From positions 1 through 36,538 of IMG/VR virus record IMGVR_UViG_3300045738_000553: a stretch of DNA of 36,538 nt; one strand, given 5' to 3'. Of the stretch, positions 1-8,800 are shown piece by piece. Positions within the stretch are counted from its first letter, which is position 1, and each line of letters opens with the position of its first letter. The notes beneath the pieces were generated by a model. That model did no database searches. It worked only from the letters and a program-made list of their open reading frames with translations, and was not told where the DNA came from. The translations under genes and the position numbers were made by a program. The DNA is from a virus.

Positions 1-347
1 GCGTGAACGTAGTCATCACAATCGTCAGGGCCAAACTTTGCTGTCTGGTAGTGGCGTCCCCTCCCGGCATAGTCATCCACCCACTCATGTACGACAACTC
101 CGGTTCCATTGCGGATGTTCCCCACCTCAAAGTGAATGCAGTACAGGCAACTGTCGCCACCAAGGAGGGTGTTGTCCCATGCTTGGAAGTGGATCGCAAT
201 TCCCTGCTCCCGGCCATTGATGTGGGCGGTTGTGAAGTGTGTTACCTCCCCTCCCTCTGGGCAGAGGTCATAGCCATCCAGCAACCCGTTGAGTTGGCTC
301 AACACCTTGCTTGAATCCCGGATGCCGTCGTGTAGTTTGATCTTCAT
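1..347 (-). CDS. Hypothetical early protein, cut by left edge
   Basis: Leftward reading frame open from an ATG at 347 to the window edge, about 115 codons seen. It starts MKIKLHDGIRDSSKVLSQ and contains a polar middle with several Cys, His and Asp residues (GGDSCLYCIHFEVG, HEWVDDYAGRG). The start overlaps the stop of the upstream gene by an ATGA, so translation is probably coupled. An AAAGGACAC ribosome site sits just upstream. No family is recognised. The opposite-strand frame at 3-314 is its shadow. It is the last visible gene of the leftward early operon and its C-terminus lies outside the window. Confidence 0.72.
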   Translation of the reverse strand, partial: MKIKLHDGIRDSSKVLSQLNGLLDGYDLCPEGGEVTHFTTAHINGREQGIAIHFQAWDNTLLGGDSCLYCIHFEVGNIRNGTGVVVHEWVDDYAGRGRHYQTAKFGPDDCDDYVH

Positions 348-682
348 TTTTGTGTCCTTTCATATGTCCAGTACAGGTCTGAGATTTGGATGTAACCTCT
401 GGCCTCTGGATACGGGCTGTACTGGAAGCTCACCCATTGGCCGTCAATCTCTGCTTCATAGTCAGGCGTGTAGCCATAGCTGTCTGCCTGCCTGAATGGA
501 ACCGCTGACCGGATCTCCTTGTTGAGCCTGCGGCGGTTGAGCGGTGTGTCTTGCTCAAAGATCAGGAATCCACCCTCGGCAGACCACTCCATTTCAGAGA
601 GGGCTGGGACGGCTGCTACCAGTTTGCGGCAGCGTGCGATGCTTTGAGCGTCTGTTCTTGCGCGTGTGAATCGGTCAGTCAT
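344..682 (-). CDS. Hypothetical early protein, paralogue of the gene at 1843-2178
   Basis: A 112-residue protein of unknown function. The C-terminal half (LNKEIRSAVPFR, then DYEAEIDGQWVSFQYSPYPEA) closely matches the protein encoded at 1843-2178 (LNKAIKSALPSYR, DYEANIDGHWVSFQYCPYPEA), so the two are paralogues in one operon. The N-terminus is basic and the fold is probably small alpha/beta. Both ends overlap neighbours by ATGA, which indicates translational coupling. No catalytic motif is visible. Confidence 0.8.
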   Translation of the reverse strand: MTDRFTRARTDAQSIARCRKLVAAVPALSEMEWSAEGGFLIFEQDTPLNRRRLNKEIRSAVPFRQADSYGYTPDYEAEIDGQWVSFQYSPYPEARGYIQISDLYWTYERTQK

Positions 683-933
683 TTGTCTGTCCTCTCACTG
701 GGGTGCTTGCGGTCACCTTTCAGGTTGTCGGTGTCCAGCCACCGGCCCTCCGGCACAGGCCGCTCCAGCACGTCAACATGGTACTGGTCAGCCGGGTAGA
801 CTTCCTTGAAGTGTTCCACCAGCGTTTGGAGCCGGGCGAATGGAAACCGCCCAGTCAAAGCGTCAACTATCACATGGAAGTTGAGGCCGGTTTCATGTTT
901 CTCTGCGATACTGATTTGCCATTCTTTGATCAT
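679..933 (-). CDS. Hypothetical early protein
   Basis: An 84-residue protein starting MIKEWQISIAEKHETGLNF, with an AAAGGACAAC ribosome site about 8 bases before the ATG. The tail is strongly charged (NLKGDRKHPSERTDK). Its stop overlaps the next start by four bases. No family is recognised. Its place in the leftward cluster of small genes suggests an early, host-interaction or regulatory role, but that is inference only. Confidence 0.72.
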   Translation of the reverse strand: MIKEWQISIAEKHETGLNFHVIVDALTGRFPFARLQTLVEHFKEVYPADQYHVDVLERPVPEGRWLDTDNLKGDRKHPSERTDK

Positions 934-974
934 CGTCTGTTGTCCTTTATTTATCGAAGTGAAAGTTGTGGAAA

Positions 975-1292
975 CTACTTGGTGTCGATAAGGTCAAACA
1001 CCATCTGGTTGATGCTGGTGCAGGTGCAGTACACCCGGTCAAGTGCGGGTGACCCGCTGCCGTGCCCTGCGCTCTTGGGCCACCCAATGATGACCTCCTC
1101 GTCATAGACCATCACGCTGATCTCATAGCCAGCGTGCGTGACCGCTGAGTATGAGGATCTGAGGTCATGGGCGGGCTGACCGCCAAAGGGCCGCTTGCCG
1201 CCAAGTGGCTCAACAGAGCCGGGTCTGGTTGCGTGCGTGAGGGCGGTTTTGATTTCCTGCTTCTGTGCGTCTGTTGTTGCTTTGATCGTCAT
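975..1292 (-). CDS. Hypothetical early protein
   Basis: A 105-residue protein starting MTIKATTDAQKQEIKTAL. The start is supported by an AAGGAACACGACC leader directly before the ATG, the same leader used by most genes of both early operons. It has a Gly/Pro-rich middle (GGKRPFGGQPAHD) and a short Cys pair near the end (VYCTCTS). No family is recognised. About 40 bases separate it from the next gene, with no obvious signal. Confidence 0.72.
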   Translation of the reverse strand: MTIKATTDAQKQEIKTALTHATRPGSVEPLGGKRPFGGQPAHDLRSSYSAVTHAGYEISVMVYDEEVIIGWPKSAGHGSGSPALDRVYCTCTSINQMVFDLIDTK

Positions 1293-1320
1293 GGTCGTGT
1301 TCCTTGTGAAAGGGGTTTGG

Positions 1321-1812
1321 TTAGAATTTCAGGTGCGCTGCAAAGCTGGAAGGCAATGAACTGTCGTCGTGGTCGTGTGCCCGTCTTGCACAGGCAAGAT
1401 CCTCCGCACAGAGATAGCAGACATGGTCGAGAGTCTTGACCCCCAACACCCTTGTCCAATCTGCATGGTGGCCCCAAGATGGCTTGTGTACTGGACGCTT
1501 GTTCCCACAGTGGTCGCAGCATCCCGTGGACACCTTGATGCTCTTGGATGGCTGGTACTCCCGGTCAACCGGTTCCTTGTATGGCTGGCGGGGAATGAGG
1601 GTGCGGTCGATCATGGTGCGGTTCCTTGTTGGTTGAGGTTTGTTGCTTGAGTGAGTCTGAAGATGCCCAGTCGGTTTGTTATCAGAGTTTTCCAGTGCGA
1701 TTGCGGGTTGCTTGATCCCGATTGCCTCCCCCGGTTTGTTACCACCGGCTTCAACGGCTGTTACAAGGTTTTCAATCCTGCCCTTCAACTCATGTCGCCC
1801 ACGGCTGGGCAT
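1321..1812 (-). CDS. Zinc-ribbon-like early protein with two possible starts
   Basis: The C-terminal 97 residues (from an ATG at 1614) hold two CxxC pairs, CCDHCGNKRPVH and HVCYLCAEDL, about 30 residues apart, typical of a small zinc ribbon that would bind nucleic acid or protein. That ATG has the exact AAGGAACCGCACC leader shared by other early genes. The frame stays open upstream for 66 more codons to an ATG at 1812 (GTG at 1824), near an AGGAGG. The longer form would fill an otherwise empty 228-base gap. Either form or both may be made. The upstream part is Asn/Lys/Pro-rich and looks unstructured. No specific family is recognised. Confidence 0.6.
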   Translation of the reverse strand: MPSRGRHELKGRIENLVTAVEAGGNKPGEAIGIKQPAIALENSDNKPTGHLQTHSSNKPQPTRNRTMIDRTLIPRQPYKEPVDREYQPSKSIKVSTGCCDHCGNKRPVHKPSWGHHADWTRVLGVKTLDHVCYLCAEDLACARRAHDHDDSSLPSSFAAHLKF

Positions 1813-1842
1813 CTCCTGACTCACTCCTCCTGTGTTGCGTTG

Positions 1843-2178
1843 TTAGTCGGTGTAAAGGCAGCTGACCTGCAAACTGCCCTTGGCCTCTGGGTATGGGCAG
1901 TACTGAAAGCTGACCCAATGCCCGTCGATGTTCGCCTCATAATCCAAACTGTTATTGATCGGTGTGCCGTCCATGTACTGCTGAGATCGGTATGACGGAA
2001 GTGCTGACTTGATTGCCTTGTTGAGCTTCCGCTTGTCGATGCGCTGCTGCTGATCTACCGTCTCCACGAATGCATCGCAGGGTGCGGTTGTCCAATCCAG
2101 TCTGGACAGCTCTGGAACCGCTGCGATGAACTTCTCTGCGATGTCTCTGCTGAATTTGCTTGTGGTGCTTGTAGCCAT
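1843..2178 (-). CDS. Hypothetical early protein, paralogue of the gene at 344-682
   Basis: A 111-residue protein beginning MATSTTSKFSRDIAEKF. The ATG at 2178 is chosen because it follows AAGGAACACCATC; the frame is open to 2358, but that extension overlaps a better small gene in another frame. The body (PELSRLDW, LNKAIKSALPSYR, LDYEANIDGHWVSFQYCPYPEAKG) is clearly homologous to the product of 344-682, with matching length. Function unknown. Confidence 0.78.
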   Translation of the reverse strand: MATSTTSKFSRDIAEKFIAAVPELSRLDWTTAPCDAFVETVDQQQRIDKRKLNKAIKSALPSYRSQQYMDGTPINNSLDYEANIDGHWVSFQYCPYPEAKGSLQVSCLYTD

Positions 2179-2207
2179 GATGGTGTTCCTTGAGTGAGGG
2201 GTTGAGG

Positions 2208-2318
2208 TTACATCTTGGGCATGAATACGGGGCCAGCTGTTTTCTCCATCCAAGCTGCCCACTTCATCAGTCCTGCGATCAGTGCCGCTATCGTTAAGAT
2301 TGCTAATGCTGTCGTCAT
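2208..2318 (-). CDS. Small membrane protein, first gene of the leftward operon
   Basis: A 36-residue reading frame starting MTTALAILTIAALIAGLMKW and ending in a short amphipathic tail (FMPKM). The first 18 residues form a single hydrophobic segment, so it is probably a one-pass inner-membrane peptide. An AAGGAACTCAACC leader precedes the ATG, matching the other early genes. It lies about 45 bases downstream of the promoter-operator. Function unknown. Small membrane proteins of this kind in early phage operons can act on the host envelope or as lysis accessories, but nothing here shows that. Confidence 0.65.
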   Translation of the reverse strand: MTTALAILTIAALIAGLMKWAAWMEKTAGPVFMPKM

Positions 2319-2368
2319 GGTTGAGTTCCTTGCTGCGGTTGGTTACTGTTTTCTTCATTACACTAGTG

Positions 2369-2396
2369 AATATATCGACCCGCTATATTCATTCAA
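2369..2396 (-). promoter_or_regulatory. Leftward early promoter with palindromic operator
   Basis: On the minus strand a -35-like TTGAAT (2391-2396) and a -10-like TATATT (2369-2374) are 16 bases apart. The spacer and -10 lie in a palindrome at 2368-2390, with arms GAATATA and TATATTC around a 9-base centre. The same 23 bases recur exactly at 33240-33262 facing the other early operon. Sigma-70 type recognition and control by a dimeric repressor or activator are inferred. Confidence 0.65.
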
Positions 2397-2406
2397 CCCC
2401 TAATTC

Positions 2407-2436
2407 TGGTCAGCGGGGGGAGGTTTGTGGTATAGT
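2407..2436 (+). promoter_or_regulatory. Candidate rightward promoter for the terminase operon
   Basis: An extended -10 element, TGTGGTATAGT (TATAGT at 2431-2436), lies about 80 bases before the terminase gene. A weak -35-like TGGTCA is at 2407-2412 with an 18-base gap. A TTGACC at 2441 has no good partner. The site lies back-to-back with the leftward early promoter. Confidence 0.4.
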
Positions 2437-2514
2437 CCACTTTGACCCGTAAAAGCATGGGGCAACTATTTCCCATATTCCGATCAACTATTTTCAGATG
2501 GTCAGGGAGTTCCA

Positions 2515-4251
2515 GTGAAACCACCCAAGATATTTGAGGGCAGCGTTCAGCATGAAGCATTCCAGCGGGCTGTCGAACGGCTGGCTGTGGCCTCAGACAT
2601 CCGCTCTGGCGACAGTGACGAGATGGTTGAAGCACGCATGGCGGCACGGGATGGTGAGCCTGAAAAGATCATTGCCCTCCTCTGGCCGCAGCTCACCGTG
2701 ACTGGTGAGGAGGCAAAGCTGCTTGGGCGTTCACTCCGGCTGGATGACTTCCAGTATGACCTGATCCGCTCAGTGTTGAGCGGGACATATCAGGAGGTGG
2801 CGGTGAAGGGGGCTGCCAGTGCTGGGAAGGGGTTTGCAATCTCCATAGCGGTTTTGATCTGGTACTTCATTCACCCGGATGCTCTGGTGGTGATGACATC
2901 GGCTAGTTTTGATCACGTGCGCAAAGTCATCTGGGCTGAGGTGCGCAAGTGGTTTGAGGAGAGCCGGGTCACATTCCCCGGCAAGATGCTGAAGGAGCAA
3001 GTTGATGGCGGGCCAAAGCGGTACATCAAGCTGGCCAACCCGGATTCAGATGAGGCATTTGCCGGCCACCACAGCTCTGCCGTGCTGTTTGTTTTTGATG
3101 AGGCCACGGCGGTGCGTGACGAGCGGTACAACCTCGCCAAGACTCAGGCACACTGCATCGTCTCTGCCGCAAACCCTCGCACACTGTCTGGCTGGTTCCG
3201 GCAGTTGTTCCCCAAGGTTGACCCGGACAAGACGCAGGATGTGGACACGGCATTTGGGAAGCGGCGGTTGGTGTCTGTCGATGGCGCAGAGTGCGCCAAC
3301 GTGCGATTTGACCGCATGATAATTCCGGGACAGTTGGACAGCCAGCGGTTCAAGGGGCTGATGGCTGAGGCTGACCAGCGTTGGGTGGATGTGTTTGCTC
3401 ACGGTAGGTTCCCTGTGGAAGATCCGGCCAAGCAATTGATCATTGGGTCATGGCTGGAGCGGCATGAGGAGGCATGGGAGAAGGGGCTGCCGGTTGAGGC
3501 ATTCGGTCTGGATGTTGCGGCATCAGCGACTGGTGACGAAACAGTGCTGGCGGCGGGGGGAGCCAATGGGGTGGCGGCACTACACAAGACCCGTAAGGCA
3601 GACACGATGGAAGCAGTGGGCTGGGTAGTGGCGACGGTGAAGGAGGTGTACCACATTGACTTGTCTCTTGGGCAGCACCCCCTTTGCGTTGACACTGACG
3701 GGTTGGGGAAGGGGATTGGTGACCGGTTGCAGGAGCTGGGCATTTGGGTCATACCGCACACAGGTAATTCGCCATCCAAGGCAGATCCACGCCTGTACCA
3801 AAACCTGAGAGCAGAATCCTATGGCGAGCTGGCCCGCAGACTTGACCCAAGAGGGCCGTGGGGAGATACACCGTGGGCCTTGCCGATTGACCCGTTGCTG
3901 AGGGAGGAGCTGGTGGCACCAGAGAAGGTCATTGCCAGCGATGGAATACGGTTCCGCATCACCCCCAAAGAGGTTCATTCATCACGCAAAGGTTCAGTGT
4001 TGAGCCTGCGTGACAAACTGGGCCGGAGTCCTGACACCTCAGATGCTGTCGTGTACCTGTATTTGGCGGTGCGGAATTTGGGTGAATGGTCTGACTATGA
4101 TTACAGCCACGTCCACATAGCGTACACCAATGCTGACCGGGTTGGGCACTGGACGGCAGAGGAGGAGGAGCGGATGCCGGAACCAGTCAAAGACCTGTTT
4201 GACCTTTACAATTCCCGGAAGCCAACTGCGCCATGGGCAGAGCCAGAGTGA
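2515..4251 (+). CDS. terL: Terminase large subunit
   Basis: A 578-residue packaging motor that translocates DNA into the prohead and cuts it. The ATPase half shows Walker A GAASAGKG (about 99-106), Walker B LFVFDEA (191-197) and the coupling motif SAANP (217-221). The C-terminal RNase H-like nuclease has acidic residues in FGLDVAASATGDE (Asp333), LCVDTDG (Asp393/395) and SPDTSDAV (Asp510). The start is GTG, six bases after an AGGGAG. No small terminase is recognised upstream; the first about 80 residues could include a DNA-binding part, or the small subunit lies outside. The end overlaps the next gene by 19 bases. Confidence 0.93.
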   Translation: MKPPKIFEGSVQHEAFQRAVERLAVASDIRSGDSDEMVEARMAARDGEPEKIIALLWPQLTVTGEEAKLLGRSLRLDDFQYDLIRSVLSGTYQEVAVKGAASAGKGFAISIAVLIWYFIHPDALVVMTSASFDHVRKVIWAEVRKWFEESRVTFPGKMLKEQVDGGPKRYIKLANPDSDEAFAGHHSSAVLFVFDEATAVRDERYNLAKTQAHCIVSAANPRTLSGWFRQLFPKVDPDKTQDVDTAFGKRRLVSVDGAECANVRFDRMIIPGQLDSQRFKGLMAEADQRWVDVFAHGRFPVEDPAKQLIIGSWLERHEEAWEKGLPVEAFGLDVAASATGDETVLAAGGANGVAALHKTRKADTMEAVGWVVATVKEVYHIDLSLGQHPLCVDTDGLGKGIGDRLQELGIWVIPHTGNSPSKADPRLYQNLRAESYGELARRLDPRGPWGDTPWALPIDPLLREELVAPEKVIASDGIRFRITPKEVHSSRKGSVLSLRDKLGRSPDTSDAVVYLYLAVRNLGEWSDYDYSHVHIAYTNADRVGHWTAEEEERMPEPVKDLFDLYNSRKPTAPWAEPE

Positions 4252-4841
4252 TCCTTGTGGGGAACGGGCCGTCAGTTCTCGATCAGCGGCTGGGGCCGAC
4301 TGTTGATGACTTTGATATTGTGGTCAGGTTCAACAACTACCAGATTGAGGGATATGAGGCCCATGTCGGGACACGGACTGACTTTTGGTTCACGGTAGAT
4401 CACCGTCAAGCACGCCAACTGAGTAGCCACAATTTGAAGCGGGTGTATTGGTGGCGGCGGGGCGGGCTGGCGTTTGGTAAGATCAGACGCACATTCCCGG
4501 ATGCCATTCTGATTGACCCGGACACATACCGGGAGATTGACGAGGTGTCCGGCATTTCCAATTATCACAAGTGGTCAACCGGGGCCATTGCCGCTCATGT
4601 TCTCCTGAAGGAATATCCTTGTGTGTGGCTCATCGGATTTGACTGGTGGAGTGAGGGCGGGAGGTTACATTATGCTGACGACGACACGCTTGGTCGCACG
4701 CACAAACCTGAGCATGAGTTCAGCTTCCTCAACACGCTGGTCAGAGAGGGGATGGTGATTGACTTGAATCCTGATTCCAAGCTGACCGGAGATCAACCGG
4801 ACAGGCCGGACACGACACCCAAAACGGTGCGTGAGATATGA
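4233..4841 (+). CDS. GT29 sialyltransferase-like glycosyltransferase
   Basis: A 202-residue protein with the four motifs of family GT29 sialyltransferases. Motif L is VILVGNGPSVLD through VVRFNNY and VGTRTD (about 6-50). Motif S is STGA (115-118) to LIGFDWW (133-139). Motif III is HY (146-147). Motif VS is H157 with E162 in HKPEHEF. Known members move sialic acid from CMP-sialic acid to a glycan and form a Rossmann-like GT-A variant. It is a bare catalytic domain with no signal peptide or membrane anchor, so it would act in the cytoplasm. It sits oddly between terminase and portal, overlapping the terminase end. A related protein is encoded at 31548-32090. Donor and acceptor are unknown; CMP-Kdo or a related acid sugar is possible. 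Confidence 0.75.
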   Translation: MGRARVILVGNGPSVLDQRLGPTVDDFDIVVRFNNYQIEGYEAHVGTRTDFWFTVDHRQARQLSSHNLKRVYWWRRGGLAFGKIRRTFPDAILIDPDTYREIDEVSGISNYHKWSTGAIAAHVLLKEYPCVWLIGFDWWSEGGRLHYADDDTLGRTHKPEHEFSFLNTLVREGMVIDLNPDSKLTGDQPDRPDTTPKTVREI

Positions 4842-5434
4842 ATGCAATCACCGGGGCCGGGTTTGCCGTCACCTCCATGACCTGTTGCGGGGATGAATGG
4901 ATTGCTGATGCGTTGGATCAGGCAGAGATCCCGTGGGAGGACAGGGGGCTGCGGGTTGATGACTGGACGGTTGACGGCACCTCTGTACTGTTTGTTCTGC
5001 GTGACCCTGTGTCGTGGTATCGGGAATACATACTGGATGTAACAAAGGGGCTGGGGGAGTTCCATGAGCTGGACGGGGAGATTGAGGTTGTGTTTCACCA
5101 TCTGGGCCGTGAGCCAGAGGTGGCCTTGAACGTGTCGGCCCTGAACATCTGCGCACGGCAACCCGGTTGGCTCTCACGGGTTTACAAGATGTATGAATTG
5201 ACGCTCCTCCCGGTTTGGGACAGGGTAGCAGTGATGGACTATACTGACTTGGCTGTCGGGTTGAAGCGGTTTATGATAACTACCGAAGTGGACGGTGCTG
5301 AACGGTTGACGGAGGGCGTGTTTGAGGATGAGTCAGAGGGGCCGCAACTGTTCTCCAAGACAAGGCTGGACATACAGCGGGAGGAGGGCCGGGCATATTC
5401 TCAATTTGCCCAGATGTTGGGATGGTCAAGCTGA
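4838..5434 (+). CDS. Hypothetical protein, possibly sulfotransferase-like
   Basis: A 198-residue protein overlapping the GT29-like gene by ATGA, so probably co-translated. The segment VLFVLRDPVSWYREYI resembles the 3'-phosphate-binding strand and helix of sulfotransferases (usually RDP with nearby Ser/Tyr), and an N-terminal GAGFAVTSMTCCGDEW could be a degenerate cofactor loop. The classical 5'-phosphosulfate loop is not clear, so the assignment is weak. Linkage to a glycosyltransferase would fit a glycan-modifying role. Confidence 0.55.
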   Translation: MNAITGAGFAVTSMTCCGDEWIADALDQAEIPWEDRGLRVDDWTVDGTSVLFVLRDPVSWYREYILDVTKGLGEFHELDGEIEVVFHHLGREPEVALNVSALNICARQPGWLSRVYKMYELTLLPVWDRVAVMDYTDLAVGLKRFMITTEVDGAERLTEGVFEDESEGPQLFSKTRLDIQREEGRAYSQFAQMLGWSS

Positions 5435-5495
5435 TGTTCAGCTATGAGGCTGGCGGGGCATCTGATAACCTAATACATGAACGGGGGCGGCAAGA

Positions 5496-5870
5496 ATGAA
5501 AGAGTCATTGAGGCGTTGGTGGGAAGTTTACTGTGACGGGCGGGCCGCAAGGAAAGCCAAGTCAGCCGTCTCCAAGGAGCTGAAGAAAACAGAGTCAGCA
5601 CTGTCTGTGTCTGAGGCGACACTGGAGGAGGAGCGGGAGTCACGCACCGGTGAGCGCGTGGAGAGAATTGACCGTGAGAGAATGCTGAAGCTGCAAGTGC
5701 GTGAGCTGGAGGAACAGGTGGCGGTCAATAAGATCACAATTGAAAATCTGACCTATGAGACAACGCGCAACCGGGAGCGGCTGCGGGCTGAGGTTGCCTT
5801 GGCCGTGAATGATCGCAGGAGTGCATTGGAAGGAGGCAGTGATGCCCAGCTACCTGACTACAACGCTTGA
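5496..5870 (+). CDS. Coiled-coil protein upstream of portal
   Basis: A 124-residue, highly charged protein. Residues about 25-105 are a nearly continuous heptad-like Glu/Arg/Leu helix (KKTESALSVSEATLEEE, MLKLQVRELEEQV), which predicts a long coiled coil. The last 29 bases overlap the portal gene in another frame. Position between terminase and portal might suggest a packaging or scaffold accessory, but no family is recognised. Confidence 0.7.
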   Translation: MKESLRRWWEVYCDGRAARKAKSAVSKELKKTESALSVSEATLEEERESRTGERVERIDRERMLKLQVRELEEQVAVNKITIENLTYETTRNRERLRAEVALAVNDRRSALEGGSDAQLPDYNA

Positions 5871-8800
5871 TCGTCACAACCGTGAGGTTGACGGATTTTA
5901 TGAGATGGCCGGGAGCGTGAAGGGCACCGCAGGCGATATGTTCAACCGCACCAGCAGGAACAGTGCCTTGAGCCTGTTGTCGGGAACTGACAACAAATAC
6001 GCAGAGCAATACTCACACTACAAGAGCTGGCCATATGTGGCGATCAGGGCGATCAGTCACCGGGTGGCGGGGCAACAAGTCCTGATGGCCCGCCGCGCGG
6101 CGGGTTCCGCACAGGCCCGTGCGAGATTCATCATGTCCCAGAAGGGCATGGACATGAGGACAATGAAATCGTGGGAGTCAGAGAGGCTCCCGGCATGGCT
6201 CAAAGGCCACATGGGGTTTGAGGGTGAGCTGATAACCAGCCATGAATTGCTGGATGCTATCCGGCGACCAAATCAGATGATGACCCACTGGAGCCTGATG
6301 GTTTGCACCGTGGCGTCCATCGAGTTGACCGGGCGATCATTCTGGTACATCAGCCGGGATGAGGGTGATGGAATTCAGATATGGCCCCTGCCGACAGACT
6401 GGGTCACGCCAATACAGGGAGATGGTGTATTCAAGGAGTATGTCGTCACACCCGGAAGCGGTAACACCAGCTACACGTTGTCGTCGGATCAGGTCGCATA
6501 TTTCTCACTGCCCGATCCAGCCAATCCAATGGGCAGCTTCTCCCCTGTTCAGGCGCAGATCCGGGCCATTGAGACTGATGAAGCAATCCAGCAGGCTCAG
6601 GATGTCACGTTCAAGCGGGGCATCTTTCCCGGCATGGTTCTGATGACCGGGAGATTGCCGGGTGTTGGCGGGCAGCCGGGGGTCAGGCCGGTGTTGACGG
6701 CAGACCAACGGAAACAATTGTACAACGCAGTGTTCAGTGCGTATGAGGGCGTGTCCCACTTTGGGGAACCGCTGATTGTTGACGGGATGATTGAAGGGGT
6801 TGAGAAGTTTACCACCACTCCTCAAGAGATGGATTTTCAAGCATCAGGCAAGGTCACCAAGTCACGCATCCTTCAAGCATTCGGCGTGAACCCGATCATC
6901 TTGGGGGAGGTTGAAAACGCAAACCGCGCACAGGCGGCGGTGGCTGAGGAGAATTTCTGCAACAATGTCGTCAACCCGCTGCTGGAGCTGATGTCGCAGG
7001 TGATGACCGCGTATCTTGGGCCGATAGTTGAGGATGGCGGTGACGTTGCGATATGGATTGACCCCACCCATCCCCACGACAGAGAACAGCGGCTCAAGGA
7101 GTGGACGGAAGCAGCCAAGATCGGAGCTGTCAGCGTCAATGAGTTCCGCACCAAGATGCTCAACCTGCCGCCAATGGAGGGCGGTGACATTGCCCTCCGG
7201 CCACTGAACTTTGAATCGGTCGATGTATCCACGGGAGGGACAGTCCAAGCCGGGCACAGCCGGGGGTCACCCCCATCCCCAAAAGCGGCGCGGGCCAAGA
7301 TGCCCGCAACGCAAAGTGATGCCTCCAAGTTGACCTTGCAGGATGTTTTCAACCTCCACCTCAAGCAACTCGACAAGGCCCAGCGAAGATTCTCCAAGCT
7401 GGTTGAAAAGCTGTTCAGGAAAATGTACCTGTCAGCTGCCGACAAGCTGGATGAAGACCGCCACACCCTCCATGAGAATCTAGCTGAAGAATTGTTTGAC
7501 CCGGATGAGTGGTTGGATGAGCTGCATCAGACTGTAGGCGAAGCATGGATGCAGGCGGCAATCGAGGGTGCGATGGCAGAGCTGGCCTTGTACGATTCTG
7601 TCGTCAGGAAGAAGTTTGAATTTGAACCAACTGATGAGGTTCTCATAGATGTGCCTCCAAACGTCTTGGCTGGTGTGAGTTCAGAATTGGACGATGTTTT
7701 CAAGCAGCCGTATTGGCGAGACATTCTGTCCACGACAAGTCTGGATATGCAGCAGGTCATCACATCTGGCATTACTCAGGGCCATTCGATAGGTCAAGTT
7801 GAGAGGGCCATCAGGGATTCACTGGTTGGCGGGAGGCACCCTGCGATCAGAGCCAATGCTATGGCACGGACAGAGATGGGGGCAGCGATCAACGCGGGTC
7901 ACCAGCAGAGCATGAAGGAGTTGCAGAAGGAGGGGTTGGTGAGCGGGAAGCAGTGGTTGAGCGTTTGCGGGAATACAACGCGGGCAGATCACTGCAATAT
8001 CAACATGCAAGAGGTGTCGGTTGACGCGCTGTTCTTGCTTGGCGATGAGGAGACACCATACCCATCGCATCATATGCTCACGGCAGGCAACCGGATCAAC
8101 TGCCAGTGTACTCACATCTCTGTGAACTTGGCGTCCAACTTGGCGCCGGGAGAGCAGCTGGTCATCCCGGAAACCACTCTGCCGCCAAGCGGTCAAGGCG
8201 GGGGGCTGCTTCCGGTGAATAACTTATCGGCCAACCTCGACATAACACTGGCCGGGCATTTGGACGATTTTGGTCGTGTGGTGAACACACCGGAGATTGA
8301 GAAGTTGTTTGAGGTGCGGACGGCAAAGTTGTTTGGAAAGAAAGCGACCAAGGAGGAGGTGGCGACACTCTGTGGCGCGCCTGACGGATCAACAGTGTAC
8401 CTCAACGTGAAGTCCTCAGCAGCCGGTCGATCTGACGACATTTGGGTGCAAATTGAAAACGCAAAATTGGGATACGAATCAAGCAGACGGATATACCAAC
8501 AGCCAGTTGCGGGTTCTGGAGGATATGAGTTTGAGACGGTGATGAGCAACCAATACCTGCGGATTAATGCAAGTGGACGAGGGGTGGGGTCAAGGACACT
8601 GTCGAGACAGGCCGACGCGGCACACCGGATGGGTATCAATGAACTTGAATGCACTGCCGCAAAGTCAAGGGACTACAACGGGTATTACACATGGGCCAGA
8701 TTGGGGTATGACTCAGAACTGAGCGCGCTCAGGCAACCGATGGTTATACAAAGCCGGATAGAGGCATTTGGGCCTAAGTCGATCCAAGGTGCGACCAAAG

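Noticed and set aside
3-314. Rightward 103-codon frame at the left edge
   Set aside because: The opposite strand has an edge-crossing frame with a ribosome site and operon coupling.
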